Made by a program: the position numbers and the translations under genes
Part shown: positions 54,712-62,476 of the stretch, piece after piece
Layout of the letters: each line of letters begins with the position of its first letter
Position numbering within the stretch: position 1 is the first letter of the stretch
The notes under the pieces: generated by a model
Database searches by the model: none
Told to the model about the DNA's origin: nothing
What the model saw: only the letters and a program-made list of their open reading frames with translations
Source: Streptomyces cinnamoneus
Lineage (GTDB): Bacteria; Actinomycetota; Actinomycetes; Streptomycetales; Streptomycetaceae
DNA length: 64,000 nucleotides
Reading direction: 5' to 3'
Assembly: GCF_002939475.1 (NCBI RefSeq)
Contig: NZ_PKFQ01000001.1
Coordinates: 62,001-126,000, forward strand

Positions 54712-55266
54712 TCACCCCGTGGAGGTGACGGTGGTCTTCCTGCGCGCGCGGTACGCGGCGGCCTTGATCTTGTTGCCGCAGGACTCCATGCCGCACCACT
54801 GCCGCCGCTTGCCGCGCGAGCGGTCGATGTAGACGCGGGTGCACTCGGGGTTGCCGCACTCCTTGAGCAGGGGCACGTCCTGGCCGCTGAGCAGTTCCAC
54901 CGCGTGCCGGGCGACGGTGGACAGTGCTTCTCGCTGGGTTGCCGACGTCCAGCGGCCCGAGTGAGTCAGCTGCGGTGCCGCGGGAGCCTGGCGGGCCGCG
55001 TCGTTGACCACGGCCAGCGCCTCGTCGTCGAAGTCCACGCCGAGGCGCCGCGCCGTGATCAGCTGGTACACGGCCTCCCGTACGGTCGTCGCCCGCACCA
55101 CGTCGGCCTGCCGGGCGGGCGAGACGGAGTCGACCATGCCGGACTCCACGTACCACGCGTCCAGGCGGTCGGGTGCCGCGAACATCTCGAATCGCACCGT
55201 TCGGCGTGCCCGGAGCGTGGCGGCGAAGTCCAGGGCCGGATTGCCGCACACAAAGACGTGATCCAT
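54712..55266 (-). CDS. ABATE/CGNR zinc-finger protein
   Basis: A 184-residue protein. It opens DHVFVCGNPALDFAATLR, typical of the ABATE domain (putative stress-responsive regulator), and ends with a CGNR zinc finger: CGNPECTRVYIDRSRG, then WCGMESCGNK, with four Cys ligands. Such proteins are thought to be transcriptional regulators. ATG 55266 is preferred to the GTG six bases upstream. It lies on the same strand as the small protein gene at 55459, 192 bases behind it. Confidence 0.85.
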   Translation of the reverse strand: MDHVFVCGNPALDFAATLRARRTVRFEMFAAPDRLDAWYVESGMVDSVSPARQADVVRATTVREAVYQLITARRLGVDFDDEALAVVNDAARQAPAAPQLTHSGRWTSATQREALSTVARHAVELLSGQDVPLLKECGNPECTRVYIDRSRGKRRQWCGMESCGNKIKAAAYRARRKTTVTSTG

Positions 55267-55458
55267 GTTCACGTCACCATCCTGGCGGGTGACTACGGTG
55301 CTCGCAAGGATCGTCAGACGTTGGGGCGGGGCCCTCTCTCCTTGGCGTTCAGCCAGATCTCGCGGCCCGGTCAGGGCCGCCGCCACGGTCACGGCCCGCG
55401 GTGGCCGAGCAGTTCCGGGTAGCAGAGGCGCGGCCCGTCCGGCGGAGGACGGTGCGCG

Positions 55459-55653
55459 TCAGAGCATCAGGTCCCACGCCAGGCAGGAGAGGAGACTGCT
55501 CACCCCTTCGGGGTTGTAGGTGCCTCGCGCCGGGTCCCTCGGTGAGGCCGCCTTCACCTCGACCAGGTCCTCGTAGGCGATCCGCTCCGGCAACGCGCCG
55601 AATCGCGCCCGGCGCATCGCCGAGCCGCCGTCCTGTGTGCTGCGGTCTTGCAT
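55459..55653 (-). CDS. 64-residue small protein, possible peptide precursor
   Basis: ATG at 55653 with GGGAGGAAG upstream. The sequence has a charged leader-like front (MQDRSTQDGGSAMRRARFGA), a middle LPERIAYEDLVEVKAASPRD, and a hydrophobic end, NPEGVSSLLSCLAWDLML, with one Cys and one Trp. The split into a hydrophilic front and a short Ser/Cys/Leu-rich tail resembles precursors of ribosomally made, modified peptides. Neighbours on the same strand include a hydrolase and a methyltransferase, which could be tailoring enzymes, but no known RiPP cyclase is present, so this is only a suggestion. Confidence 0.55.
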   Translation of the reverse strand: MQDRSTQDGGSAMRRARFGALPERIAYEDLVEVKAASPRDPARGTYNPEGVSSLLSCLAWDLML

Positions 55654-55755
55654 CGTCTTCCTCCCACTCCCTCGGTGGTCCTGCGCGCGGCCCGGCTCTC
55701 CCGCAGCGCCGAACGATCCAGCAAAAGCTCCTGGAGCGACCGGCAGTACCGCCCG

Positions 55756-56811
55756 TCAGAGCCGGTCTGCGTCGACGACGGCTCGGGCGAACGCCTCGGG
55801 TGCTTCCTGCGGCAGGTTGTGGCCGACGCCCTTCAGGGTGCGGTGGTCGTACGGCCCCTCGAACTTCTCCCGGTAGGCGGACCCGTCGCCCGGAACCGTG
55901 AACGGGTCGCGCTCGGCGTCGAGCGTCACCGTCGGCACGACGACGGCCGGCCGGGCGGCGAGCCGCTTCTCGTACGGCTCGTAGCGCCGTTCTCCCTCGG
56001 CGAGGCTCAGCCGCCAACGGTAGTTGTGGATCACGATGGCGGCGTAGTCCGGGTTCTCGAAGGCGGCAGCCGTGCGCTCGAAGGTGGCGTCGTCGAAGTG
56101 CCATGTCGGGGACACGGTGTCCCAGACCAGCCGCGTCAGGTCGTGCCGTTTGCCCTTGTCCTCCATGGCGATCCGGCCCCGCTCGGTGGAGAAGTAGTAC
56201 TGGTACCACCAGGCGCGCTCGGTCGCCGGCGCCAGCGGCTGGAGGTTCGCCTCAAGGCTGACGACGAGGTAACCGCCCACCGACACCAGGGCCTTGCAGC
56301 GCTCGGGCCACAGCGCCGCGATGATGCCGGCGCTCCGCGCTCCCCAGTCGAACCCGGCAAGCACCGCCTTCTCCAGCCCCAGCGCGTCCATCAGGGCGAT
56401 GATGTCGAGGGCGAGGGCCGACTGCTGCCCGTTCCTGAAGGTCCGGGGCGAGACGAAGCGCGTCGTGCCGTGGCCGCGCAGATAGGGAACGATCACTCTG
56501 TATCCCTCCACCGCCAGCAGGGGTGCGACATCGGCGTAGCTGTGGATGTCGTACGGCCAGCCGTGCAAGCAGATGACCGGCGCCCCGTGAGCCGGCCCCA
56601 CCTCGGCGTAGCCGACCTCCAGCAGACCGGCCCTGACCTTCTTGAGCGGAGGGAACCCGGTGCACCCGCCGGGACCGGCCACGGGCGGGGCGGCCGTAGC
56701 GTCCCGCCGCCCTGTCACGGCCGAGGCATGCGCGGGTCCCGACAGTGGTGCGGCGACGGCGCCCCCGGCACTCAGGCCGAGCGCCTTGCCGAACGTACGC
56801 CTGTTGATCAT
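55756..56811 (-). CDS. exported alpha/beta hydrolase, epoxide-hydrolase-like
   Basis: A 351-residue protein with a twin-arginine type signal (INRRTFGKALGLSAGGAVAA). HGWPYD (oxyanion HGxP), the nucleophile elbow GFDWGARSAG with Asp instead of Ser, and a C-terminal His in GVGHNLPQEAP fit the epoxide hydrolase/haloalkane dehalogenase branch. It may open an epoxide outside the cell. It lies between the methyltransferase gene and the small-protein gene on the same strand. Confidence 0.85.
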   Translation of the reverse strand: MINRRTFGKALGLSAGGAVAAPLSGPAHASAVTGRRDATAAPPVAGPGGCTGFPPLKKVRAGLLEVGYAEVGPAHGAPVICLHGWPYDIHSYADVAPLLAVEGYRVIVPYLRGHGTTRFVSPRTFRNGQQSALALDIIALMDALGLEKAVLAGFDWGARSAGIIAALWPERCKALVSVGGYLVVSLEANLQPLAPATERAWWYQYYFSTERGRIAMEDKGKRHDLTRLVWDTVSPTWHFDDATFERTAAAFENPDYAAIVIHNYRWRLSLAEGERRYEPYEKRLAARPAVVVPTVTLDAERDPFTVPGDGSAYREKFEGPYDHRTLKGVGHNLPQEAPEAFARAVVDADRL

Positions 56812-56999
56812 CTGAAGCCCTCCGCGCGTCTCGAAGTGCCGGCCTGCGACCGTTCTGCGCCTCGCAGGAGATCCCGCACGCACAGGGGTTCCGATGACCG
56901 CCGTGGGCGTGCCACTCGACTGTGGCACAGCATGCGTCACCGGTCAAACAGGTGACGTACGCCAAGTTTGCGCACGCCAGGGGAACTTGACCACCGGAG

Positions 57000-57201
57000 A
57001 CTGTCCGAAACCGACGCTTCACCCCATCCTTTCCGGGCTCTAAGCCAGGGCGTCCGTGACGCCGGTCACCCCGATCCCGCGCGCGTGGCCCGGACCTTGG
57101 TCACCCTGCGGGACGGAGCCATGGTGGGCGGATGTCTCGATGTCCCCCGTCCCGTCAGGGCGACACTGCGCGAGGCCGCGCAGAACCTTCTGACGTCATG
57201 A
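57000..57201 (+). pseudogene. TetR-family regulator, C-terminal relic
   Basis: The frame reads GVRDAGHPDPARVARTLVTL then RDGAMVGGCLDVPRPVRATL, a common C-terminus of TetR-family proteins (dimerisation helices). The DNA-binding front is absent and no start is visible. The bases 56812-56999 contain nothing else. Confidence 0.5.
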
Positions 57202-57260
57202 CCGACCGCAACCCCACGCGCTTGGCCCCCCGCCGAGCGGCGCCCTGTCGCAGCAGTTGT

Positions 57261-58100
57261 TCAGGGCGCCGGTCGAGTGGCCGTGACGACGTAGTAGTCC
57301 AAGACGCCTTCCTCGTGGACGCGAAGGAAGTTGCGGGGCCACCCGTCGGGTTCGGAGACGTGGGCGATCCAGCGGTCCCAGCCCTGCCACACCGAGGGCC
57401 CGATCGACACAGCACGGGTGCCCTTCAGCCCGGCCCTGGCGAGGGCGTCGACCACGTGCGTGACCGGGTGGGCGATGTCGAGGCCGTTGGCGTAGCAGTC
57501 GAGGAGGCCGGCGAGTCGCTTGGCCCGGCCGGGCGCGTCGTCGGTGGTGAAGAAGCTGGCGACCACGGCATGACCACCGGGGCGCAGCACACGGGCCGTC
57601 TCGCGCCCGAACGCGTCCAGGTCGCTGAAGTGCTGGGCGGCTTCCACGCTGTAGAGGTAGTCGAACTCCCCGTCCGCGAAGGGCATGTCCTCCGCCGCGC
57701 CCTGGACGAAGTCCAGGTGGTCCGGCCGGTCCTTGAGGATGCGGGAATTGCACTCCTGGGCCCGTATGAGCTGTTGCGGGTGGATGTCCATGCCGGTGAG
57801 GTGTGCGAAGCCGTACTCCTCGAGCGCCAGCGCGCTGCCGACCCCTGTACCGGAACCGACCTCCAGTGCCCGGGATCCTCCGGCGGGCGGCAGAGCCTCC
57901 AGGACATGGCGGTACATGTCCTGCTGACTGCGGACCCGGTCCTCCTGGGAAAGGCCGGCGGTGGTGTCGATCGCCTGCCAGTGGCCGAAGTTGATGAACC
58001 CTCCGGCGAACAGGGGGTTCGCGCCGAGGTCGGCTGCTCCGTAGGCCTTTTGCACCGCGGGCGGGATCGGCCGCTGGTCGGGCTGGGGCTCTTGTGTCAC
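57261..58100 (-). CDS. SAM-dependent methyltransferase
   Basis: A 279-residue class I methyltransferase; the GTG at 58100 is chosen because AAGGAGG lies eight bases before it. Motif I is ALEVGSGTGVGSALA, motif II-like GAAEDMPFADGEFDYLYSVE, and the post-motif region DAFGRETARVLRPGGHAVVA, all as in sugar or small-molecule methyltransferases of the UbiE/RebM type. It sits with a hydrolase and the small-protein gene downstream. The substrate is unknown. Confidence 0.9.
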   Translation of the reverse strand: MTQEPQPDQRPIPPAVQKAYGAADLGANPLFAGGFINFGHWQAIDTTAGLSQEDRVRSQQDMYRHVLEALPPAGGSRALEVGSGTGVGSALALEEYGFAHLTGMDIHPQQLIRAQECNSRILKDRPDHLDFVQGAAEDMPFADGEFDYLYSVEAAQHFSDLDAFGRETARVLRPGGHAVVASFFTTDDAPGRAKRLAGLLDCYANGLDIAHPVTHVVDALARAGLKGTRAVSIGPSVWQGWDRWIAHVSEPDGWPRNFLRVHEEGVLDYYVVTATRPAP

Positions 58101-58183
58101 TTTCGGTGCCTCCTTGGGCGTATCGCTTTCGGGTGTCAAACGTCGTGGGGAGCGGGTCGGAAGTCTCATGACAGTGCCGGCCG

Positions 58184-59103
58184 TCAGAGCCGGGCGGGGC
58201 CCCGCGCACTGGTGGCCCTCTTCGCACAGCTACGGGTGACGGTGTCGGCGAAGGCGCGGGCGAGCGGAGGGAGCGCGTCCCAGCGGCGTACGGCCCAGCC
58301 GACCGACAGGGGCGGCAGGGCGGGGATGGGAACGAGACGTAGCGGCCCGCCCTGACCCGACTCACCCAGACCGGGTACGGCGGGTACGACGGCGTGCCCC
58401 AGGCCGAGTTCGGCCAGAAGCAGGGCCGTGTCCCAGTCGGCGACGCTCGTGTCCGAGCCGAGTCGCACGCCCAGCTCGACGAAGGCGGCGTCCAGCCGCC
58501 CTCCGGAGGTGGAGTTCGGCGGCAGCCGGACCAGACGGATGTCCGCGAGGTCGGACGCCTCGATGCGCGGGCGGCTCGCGAGCGGGTCGCCGGCCCGTAC
58601 GGCGAGCACCCAGGGCAGGGCCACGGCGGGCCGCTGCTCGATGCCGCGCACCGGGGCGCCGATGGTGATCCACGCCAGATCCAGGTTGCTGGACAGGAGG
58701 GCGTCGAAGCAGCGGCGGCCAGACGCCTCGGTCTGGAACTCCAGGCTCACCTTCGGGTATTGCCTGCGGAAGGAGACGATCGCCTCGGCCATGAAATGCC
58801 GTACGGTCGTCGCGCCGGTGGCGATCCGCACGGAAGCGCTCTCCCCGTTCACCAGATCCGCCAGACGGCGCAGCGCGAGATCGAGGCCGGCGATGCCCTC
58901 GGCTGCCGCGTCGTAGAGTATGCGCCCTGCCGCGGTGGGGACGACCCCGCGCGGCTGGCGCTCCAGCAGGCTCACTCCGCTCTCCCGCTCCAGCCGTTTG
59001 ACGTGCTGGCTCACGACTGCGTACAGGCCAGTTCGCGGGCCACGGCACTGAGGCTCCCCGCCCGGCACACGGCTACGAACACCCGCAGGTCGTCCAGAGT
59101 CAT
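58184..59103 (-). pseudogene. LysR-family regulator, frameshifted in the helix-turn-helix
   Basis: From the ATG at 59103 the frame reads TLDDLRVFVAVCRAGSLSAV and stops after ARELACTQS because of an indel at about 59020. The other frame resumes SQHVKRLERESGVSLLERQP and carries the complete effector domain to 58184 (VRIATGATTVRHFMAEAIVS, LPWVLAVRAGDPL). One short indel in the DNA-recognition helix thus breaks an otherwise normal regulator of about 305 residues. Its start codon follows an IS200/IS605-like end directly. Confidence 0.85.
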
Positions 59104-59180
59104 AAACCCCAAGCTACAGCTTGGGGGTGGCTAGAGATCCCCAGGATTGACTGGGGGCTTCGAAGACAGCGAGGATCGTC
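59104..59180 (-). mobile_element. IS200/IS605-like right-end relic with hairpins
   Basis: On the minus strand the end of a coding frame (AVFEAPSQSWGSLATPKL, then stop) is followed by the hairpin CCCCAAGC-TGTA-GCTTGGGG (59126-59107), and a further hairpin CCCCAG-N6-CTGGGG lies inside the frame (59156-59139). This is how tnpB genes of the IS605 group end. Only the tail is present, so the element is a remnant. The end touches the start codon of the LysR gene. Confidence 0.5.
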
Positions 59181-59523
59181 ACAGGGCCCAGGCGGCAACC
59201 CGTGCGGTGCCTTCGCGAGGATCCGGACCGAGCGAAGGCGTCGTACGGGTGCCGACCGCTGAACGTCGAAGGGACACGAACTCGCGCGATCCCCTGCCGG
59301 CGGACTCCCCCTCGGGGTTGCCGCCACGCGTCATAGGACACCGGCGGACTCCCCCACGGCACTGCCGCCCCTCGAACCGTCGCGCCGGCCTGGCAGCGGT
59401 CAGCAGCTGGCGGGCGGGGTCTCGAAAGTCCCCTGGCCGTCGACCTGGATCAGACCCACGTGTAGGCAAATCTGCCTTGAATGCCGGTGCCGTTGCGGGC
59501 GTGGCGACGAGATATCGGCGTGC
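59181..59523. other. intergenic, no gene recognised
   Basis: No intact gene. The direct repeat CCGGCGGACTCCCC occurs twice (about 59296 and 59341). The part next to 59180 may belong to the IS605-like remnant. Confidence 0.35.
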
Positions 59524-59928
59524 ATGCATCACTCAGACAAGAGAACAGCAGCCACTGCACGCCATGTTGGCGGCCGGCGGGGGCTGACAGCACTGGTGAT
59601 CGGTGCCTTATGTGCCGCGTTCCTGCTGGGGGGTGCGGGCACAGCAGCGGCCGCGCCGCCGGACTCGAACCGGATGGCCACCTGGAACATGCAGCGCTCG
59701 CCCGGCCGGTGGTCCTACGCCCTGGAGCTGTCCGACCGGGCAAGCGTGGTGGCCCTGCAAGAGGCATCGGTCACCCCACCCGCCGGAGCGGTTCCGCTGC
59801 GCCGCATCGGCCGCAACATCCGCGCCTACCGCATCCCGGCGACCCGGGTGCTTCAGCTCCCGCAGCACATGCCGCCCTCCAGGGCCGAGCTCTCGCCCAG
59901 CCGGCCGGCGTCCGCCTTCACGACGTAG
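59524..59928 (+). pseudogene. secreted nuclease/CdtB-like protein, truncated
   Basis: Residues 1-44 form a signal peptide (TALVIGALCAAFLLGGAGTA). The mature start SNRMATWNMQRSPGRWSYAL and VVALQEASVTPPAGAVPLRR match the first third of secreted endonuclease/exonuclease/phosphatase proteins such as CdtB-like nucleases, with the metal-binding Glu in LQEA. Past residue about 110 the frame runs into the end of the VOC gene on the other strand and terminates. The catalytic His and Asp residues of the C-terminal two thirds are missing, so it cannot be active. Confidence 0.75.
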
Positions 59929-60272
59929 ACCTCCCAGGGCTCGCGGCCGGGGCCGTGGACCCAGACCTTGTCCTGGAGCGCGTAGCAGCAGGAAGTGTCG
60001 TTCTCCTCGAACGTCGCCAGGCCGGCCTCCCTCAGCCGCTCCGTCGCGGCCGTGACCTCCTCCGCGCTCTCGACCTCGACGCCGAGGTGGTCCAGGCGGG
60101 TTTCCCGGCCGGGTTCGCCCTCGATGAGGACGAGCTTCAGCGGCGGCTCGGCGATCACGAAGTTCGCGTAGCCGGGTCGGCGCTTGGCCGGTTCGACGCC
60201 GAAGAGCCGGGAGTAGAACGTCACCGACGCTTCGAGATCGGCGACGTTGAGTGCGAGCTGGACACGTGACAT
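59853..60272 (-). CDS. arsI: ArsI/CadI-type VOC protein
   Basis: A 139-residue protein (SRVQLALNVADLEASVTFYS). In the ArsI C-As lyase family and its relative CadI, a cysteine pair is diagnostic; here it is NDTSCCYALQDK. PLKLVLIEGEPG and HLGVEVESAEEV are the metal-binding strands. ArsI cleaves the carbon-arsenic bond of trivalent organoarsenicals; CadI is linked to cadmium. The gene diverges from arsR-acr3-arsC across an ArsR operator, which favours arsenic. Confidence 0.85.
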   Translation of the reverse strand: MSRVQLALNVADLEASVTFYSRLFGVEPAKRRPGYANFVIAEPPLKLVLIEGEPGRETRLDHLGVEVESAEEVTAATERLREAGLATFEENDTSCCYALQDKVWVHGPGREPWEVYVVKADAGRLGESSALEGGMCCGS

Positions 60273-60291
60273 GACGATCTCCTCGGCCAGG

Positions 60292-60315
60292 TTGTATCGA
60301 TTACCTTCGATACAA
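60292..60315. promoter_or_regulatory. ArsR operator
   Basis: TTGTATCGA-TTACCT-TCGATACAA is a perfect inverted repeat with nine-base arms and a six-base spacer, between the divergent arsI and arsR genes. A third, mismatched half (TTGAATCGAC) lies at about 60325. This is a classical SmtB/ArsR-type site for both promoters. Confidence 0.88.
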
Positions 60316-60352
60316 GGTTGCGTCTTGAATCGACAGGCGTCAACATAGAAGC

Positions 60353-60748
60353 ATGTCTAATCAAGAGTTGGTGGTGCTGGGTCAGGACGGACCCGACGGC
60401 TGCTGCCCCGGCCTGCTCACCGCGCCGCTCCCCCAGGACCAGGCCGTGGAGCTGGCGAAGGTCTTCAAGGCCCTGGGCGACCCCGTACGGCTGCGGCTGC
60501 TGTCGATGATCGCCTCCCGGGCCGGCGGCGAGGTGTGCGTGTGCGACCTGACCCCGGCCTTCGGCCTGTCCCAGCCGACGATCTCCCACCACCTCAAGCT
60601 GCTGAAGCAGGCAGGGCTGATCGCCTCCGAGCGGCGGGGGACGTGGGTGTACTACCGCCTGCTGCCTGCGACGACCGACCGGCTCGCCGGCATCCTCACC
60701 CGCCCCGCCGACGAGCCCCTGCCCGAGCCCACGGGGACCCCCTCGTGA
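60353..60748 (+). CDS. arsR: ArsR-family arsenic-responsive repressor
   Basis: A 131-residue winged-helix repressor. The metal-sensing motif GEVCVCDL (ELCVCDL type, two Cys) precedes the recognition helix GLSQPTISHHLKLLKQAGLI. A further Cys pair, GCCPG, is near the N-terminus and may help bind As(III). In the family arsenite binding releases it from DNA. Its stop codon overlaps the acr3 start (GTGA). Confidence 0.93.
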   Translation: MSNQELVVLGQDGPDGCCPGLLTAPLPQDQAVELAKVFKALGDPVRLRLLSMIASRAGGEVCVCDLTPAFGLSQPTISHHLKLLKQAGLIASERRGTWVYYRLLPATTDRLAGILTRPADEPLPEPTGTPS

Positions 60749-61848
60749 CCGGCCCGGCCACGGCTCGGGTGGCGCCCCGGCTGTCGTTCCTCGACCGCTG
60801 CCTGCCCGTGTGGATCCTCGCCGCCATGGGTGCCGGTCTCGGCCTGGGCCGCCTCGTCCCCGGGCTGGGAGACGGGCTGGCCAAGGTGACCGTCACCGGG
60901 GTCTCGCTGCCGATCGCGCTGGGGCTTCTGGTGATGATGTACCCGGTGCTGGCCAAGGTCCGCTACGACCACCTCGGCACCGTCACCCGGGACCACCGCC
61001 TCCTGACCCCGTCGCTGCTGCTGAACTGGGTGCTCGGCCCGGCGATGATGTTCGCCCTGGCCTGGCTGTTCCTGCCGGACCTGCCCGAGTACCGGACCGG
61101 CCTGGTCATCGTCGGACTCGCCCGCTGCATCGCCATGGTCATCATCTGGAACGACCTCGCCGGCGGCGATCGCGAAGCCGCCGCCGTCCTCGTGGCGCTC
61201 AACAGCGTCTTCCAGGTGATCGCCTTCGCCGGCCTCGGCTGGTTCTACCTCTCCGTCCTGCCCGGCTGGCTCGGGCTCGACCAGACCGCGCTGGACGTCT
61301 CCGTGTGGGAGATCGCCCAAAGCGTCCTCATCTTCCTCGGCATCCCGCTGCTCGCCGGCTACCTCACCCGCCGCCTGGGCGAGAAAGCCAAGGGCCGCAG
61401 CTGGTACGAGGCGACGCTGATCCCCCGCATCGGCCCGTTCGCGCTGTACGGCCTGCTGTTCACCATCGTCGTACTCTTCGCCCTCCAGGGCGACGCCATC
61501 GCCTCCCAACCGCTCGACGTCGCCCGGATCGCGCTGCCGCTGCTGGTCTACTTCGCCCTCATGTGGGCCGGGTCCATGGCGCTCGGCCGTGCCGCCGGCC
61601 TGGACCACCCGCGTGCCACGACGCTCGCGTTCACCGCCGCGGGCAACAACTTCGAGCTGGCCATCGCAGTGGCGATCGCCACCTTCGGCGCCTCCTCCGG
61701 CCAGGCCCTCGCCGGGGTCGTCGGCCCCCTCATCGAGGTCCCCGTCCTGATCGGCCTCGTCTACGTCGCGCTCGCCGCGCGGCGCTTCTTCCCCCCACTG
61801 GCCGACGCCCCGTCGGCCCCCGTCCCGGAAGGTTCCGCCCGTGCCTGA
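60745..61848 (+). CDS. acr3: arsenite efflux transporter Acr3
   Basis: A 367-residue membrane protein with about ten helices. ACR3 signatures are seen: GLGLGRLVPG near the first helix, NWVLGPAMMFALAWLFLPDL, GLARCIAMVIIWNDLAGGD (the conserved Cys), and AGNNFELAIAVAIATFG with the conserved Glu. The GTG at 60745 overlaps the arsR stop, so it is co-translated with the repressor. It exports As(III). Confidence 0.95.
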   Translation: MTGPATARVAPRLSFLDRCLPVWILAAMGAGLGLGRLVPGLGDGLAKVTVTGVSLPIALGLLVMMYPVLAKVRYDHLGTVTRDHRLLTPSLLLNWVLGPAMMFALAWLFLPDLPEYRTGLVIVGLARCIAMVIIWNDLAGGDREAAAVLVALNSVFQVIAFAGLGWFYLSVLPGWLGLDQTALDVSVWEIAQSVLIFLGIPLLAGYLTRRLGEKAKGRSWYEATLIPRIGPFALYGLLFTIVVLFALQGDAIASQPLDVARIALPLLVYFALMWAGSMALGRAAGLDHPRATTLAFTAAGNNFELAIAVAIATFGASSGQALAGVVGPLIEVPVLIGLVYVALAARRFFPPLADAPSAPVPEGSARA

Positions 61849-62269
61849 GTCCAAGCCGTCGGTGCTGTTCGTGTGCGTCCACAACGCCGGACGCTCCCAG
61901 ATGGGCGCCGCCTTCCTCACCCACCTCGGCGCAGGCCGTATCGAAGTCCGCTCCGCCGGGTCCGCCCCCGCCGACACGGTCAACCCCGCCGTGGTCGAGG
62001 CGATGCGCGAAGTCGGCGTCGACATCGCCGCCCGGACACCGAAGCTGCTGACCACCGAGGCCGTCCAAGCGTCCGACGTCGTCATCACGATGGGCTGCGG
62101 AGACGCCTGCCCCGTCTTCCCCGGCAAGCGGTACCTCGACTGGAAGCTCGACGACCCCGCCGGGCAAGGCGTCGAGGCCGTCCGCCCGATCCGCGACGAG
62201 ATCGAACGGCGTGTCCGCAGCCTGCTCGTCGAACTCCTACCGCCCGATACGGGACGACAGCCCCGGTGA
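61841..62269 (+). CDS. arsC: arsenate reductase ArsC (low-molecular-weight phosphatase type)
   Basis: A 142-residue protein with a GTG start that overlaps the end of acr3 by eight bases. The P-loop CVHNAGRSQMGAA holds the nucleophilic Cys, and a second Cys pair lies in MGCGDACPVFPGKRY, which matches thioredoxin- or mycoredoxin-linked ArsC of actinobacteria. It reduces As(V) to As(III) for the pump. Confidence 0.93.
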   Translation: MPESKPSVLFVCVHNAGRSQMGAAFLTHLGAGRIEVRSAGSAPADTVNPAVVEAMREVGVDIAARTPKLLTTEAVQASDVVITMGCGDACPVFPGKRYLDWKLDDPAGQGVEAVRPIRDEIERRVRSLLVELLPPDTGRQPR

Positions 62270-62476
62270 CACGCCCGCGCTCGGCGACGGCACGCCGGCC
62301 GCCGGATGCCGACCGGCCCGCATCCCGTGCGCAGGAGGATCGCGGTCGGCCCGGTCGGCCACGGTGCTCGTCCGCGTCACCAGTCCGGCCCGTCCGCCAC
62401 CCGGATCCCGCCACCGCACGCCTTGCTGACATGGCGTGAGGGCCGGGCCACTTGTTGATCGCAGCCCCGCGCGGCC

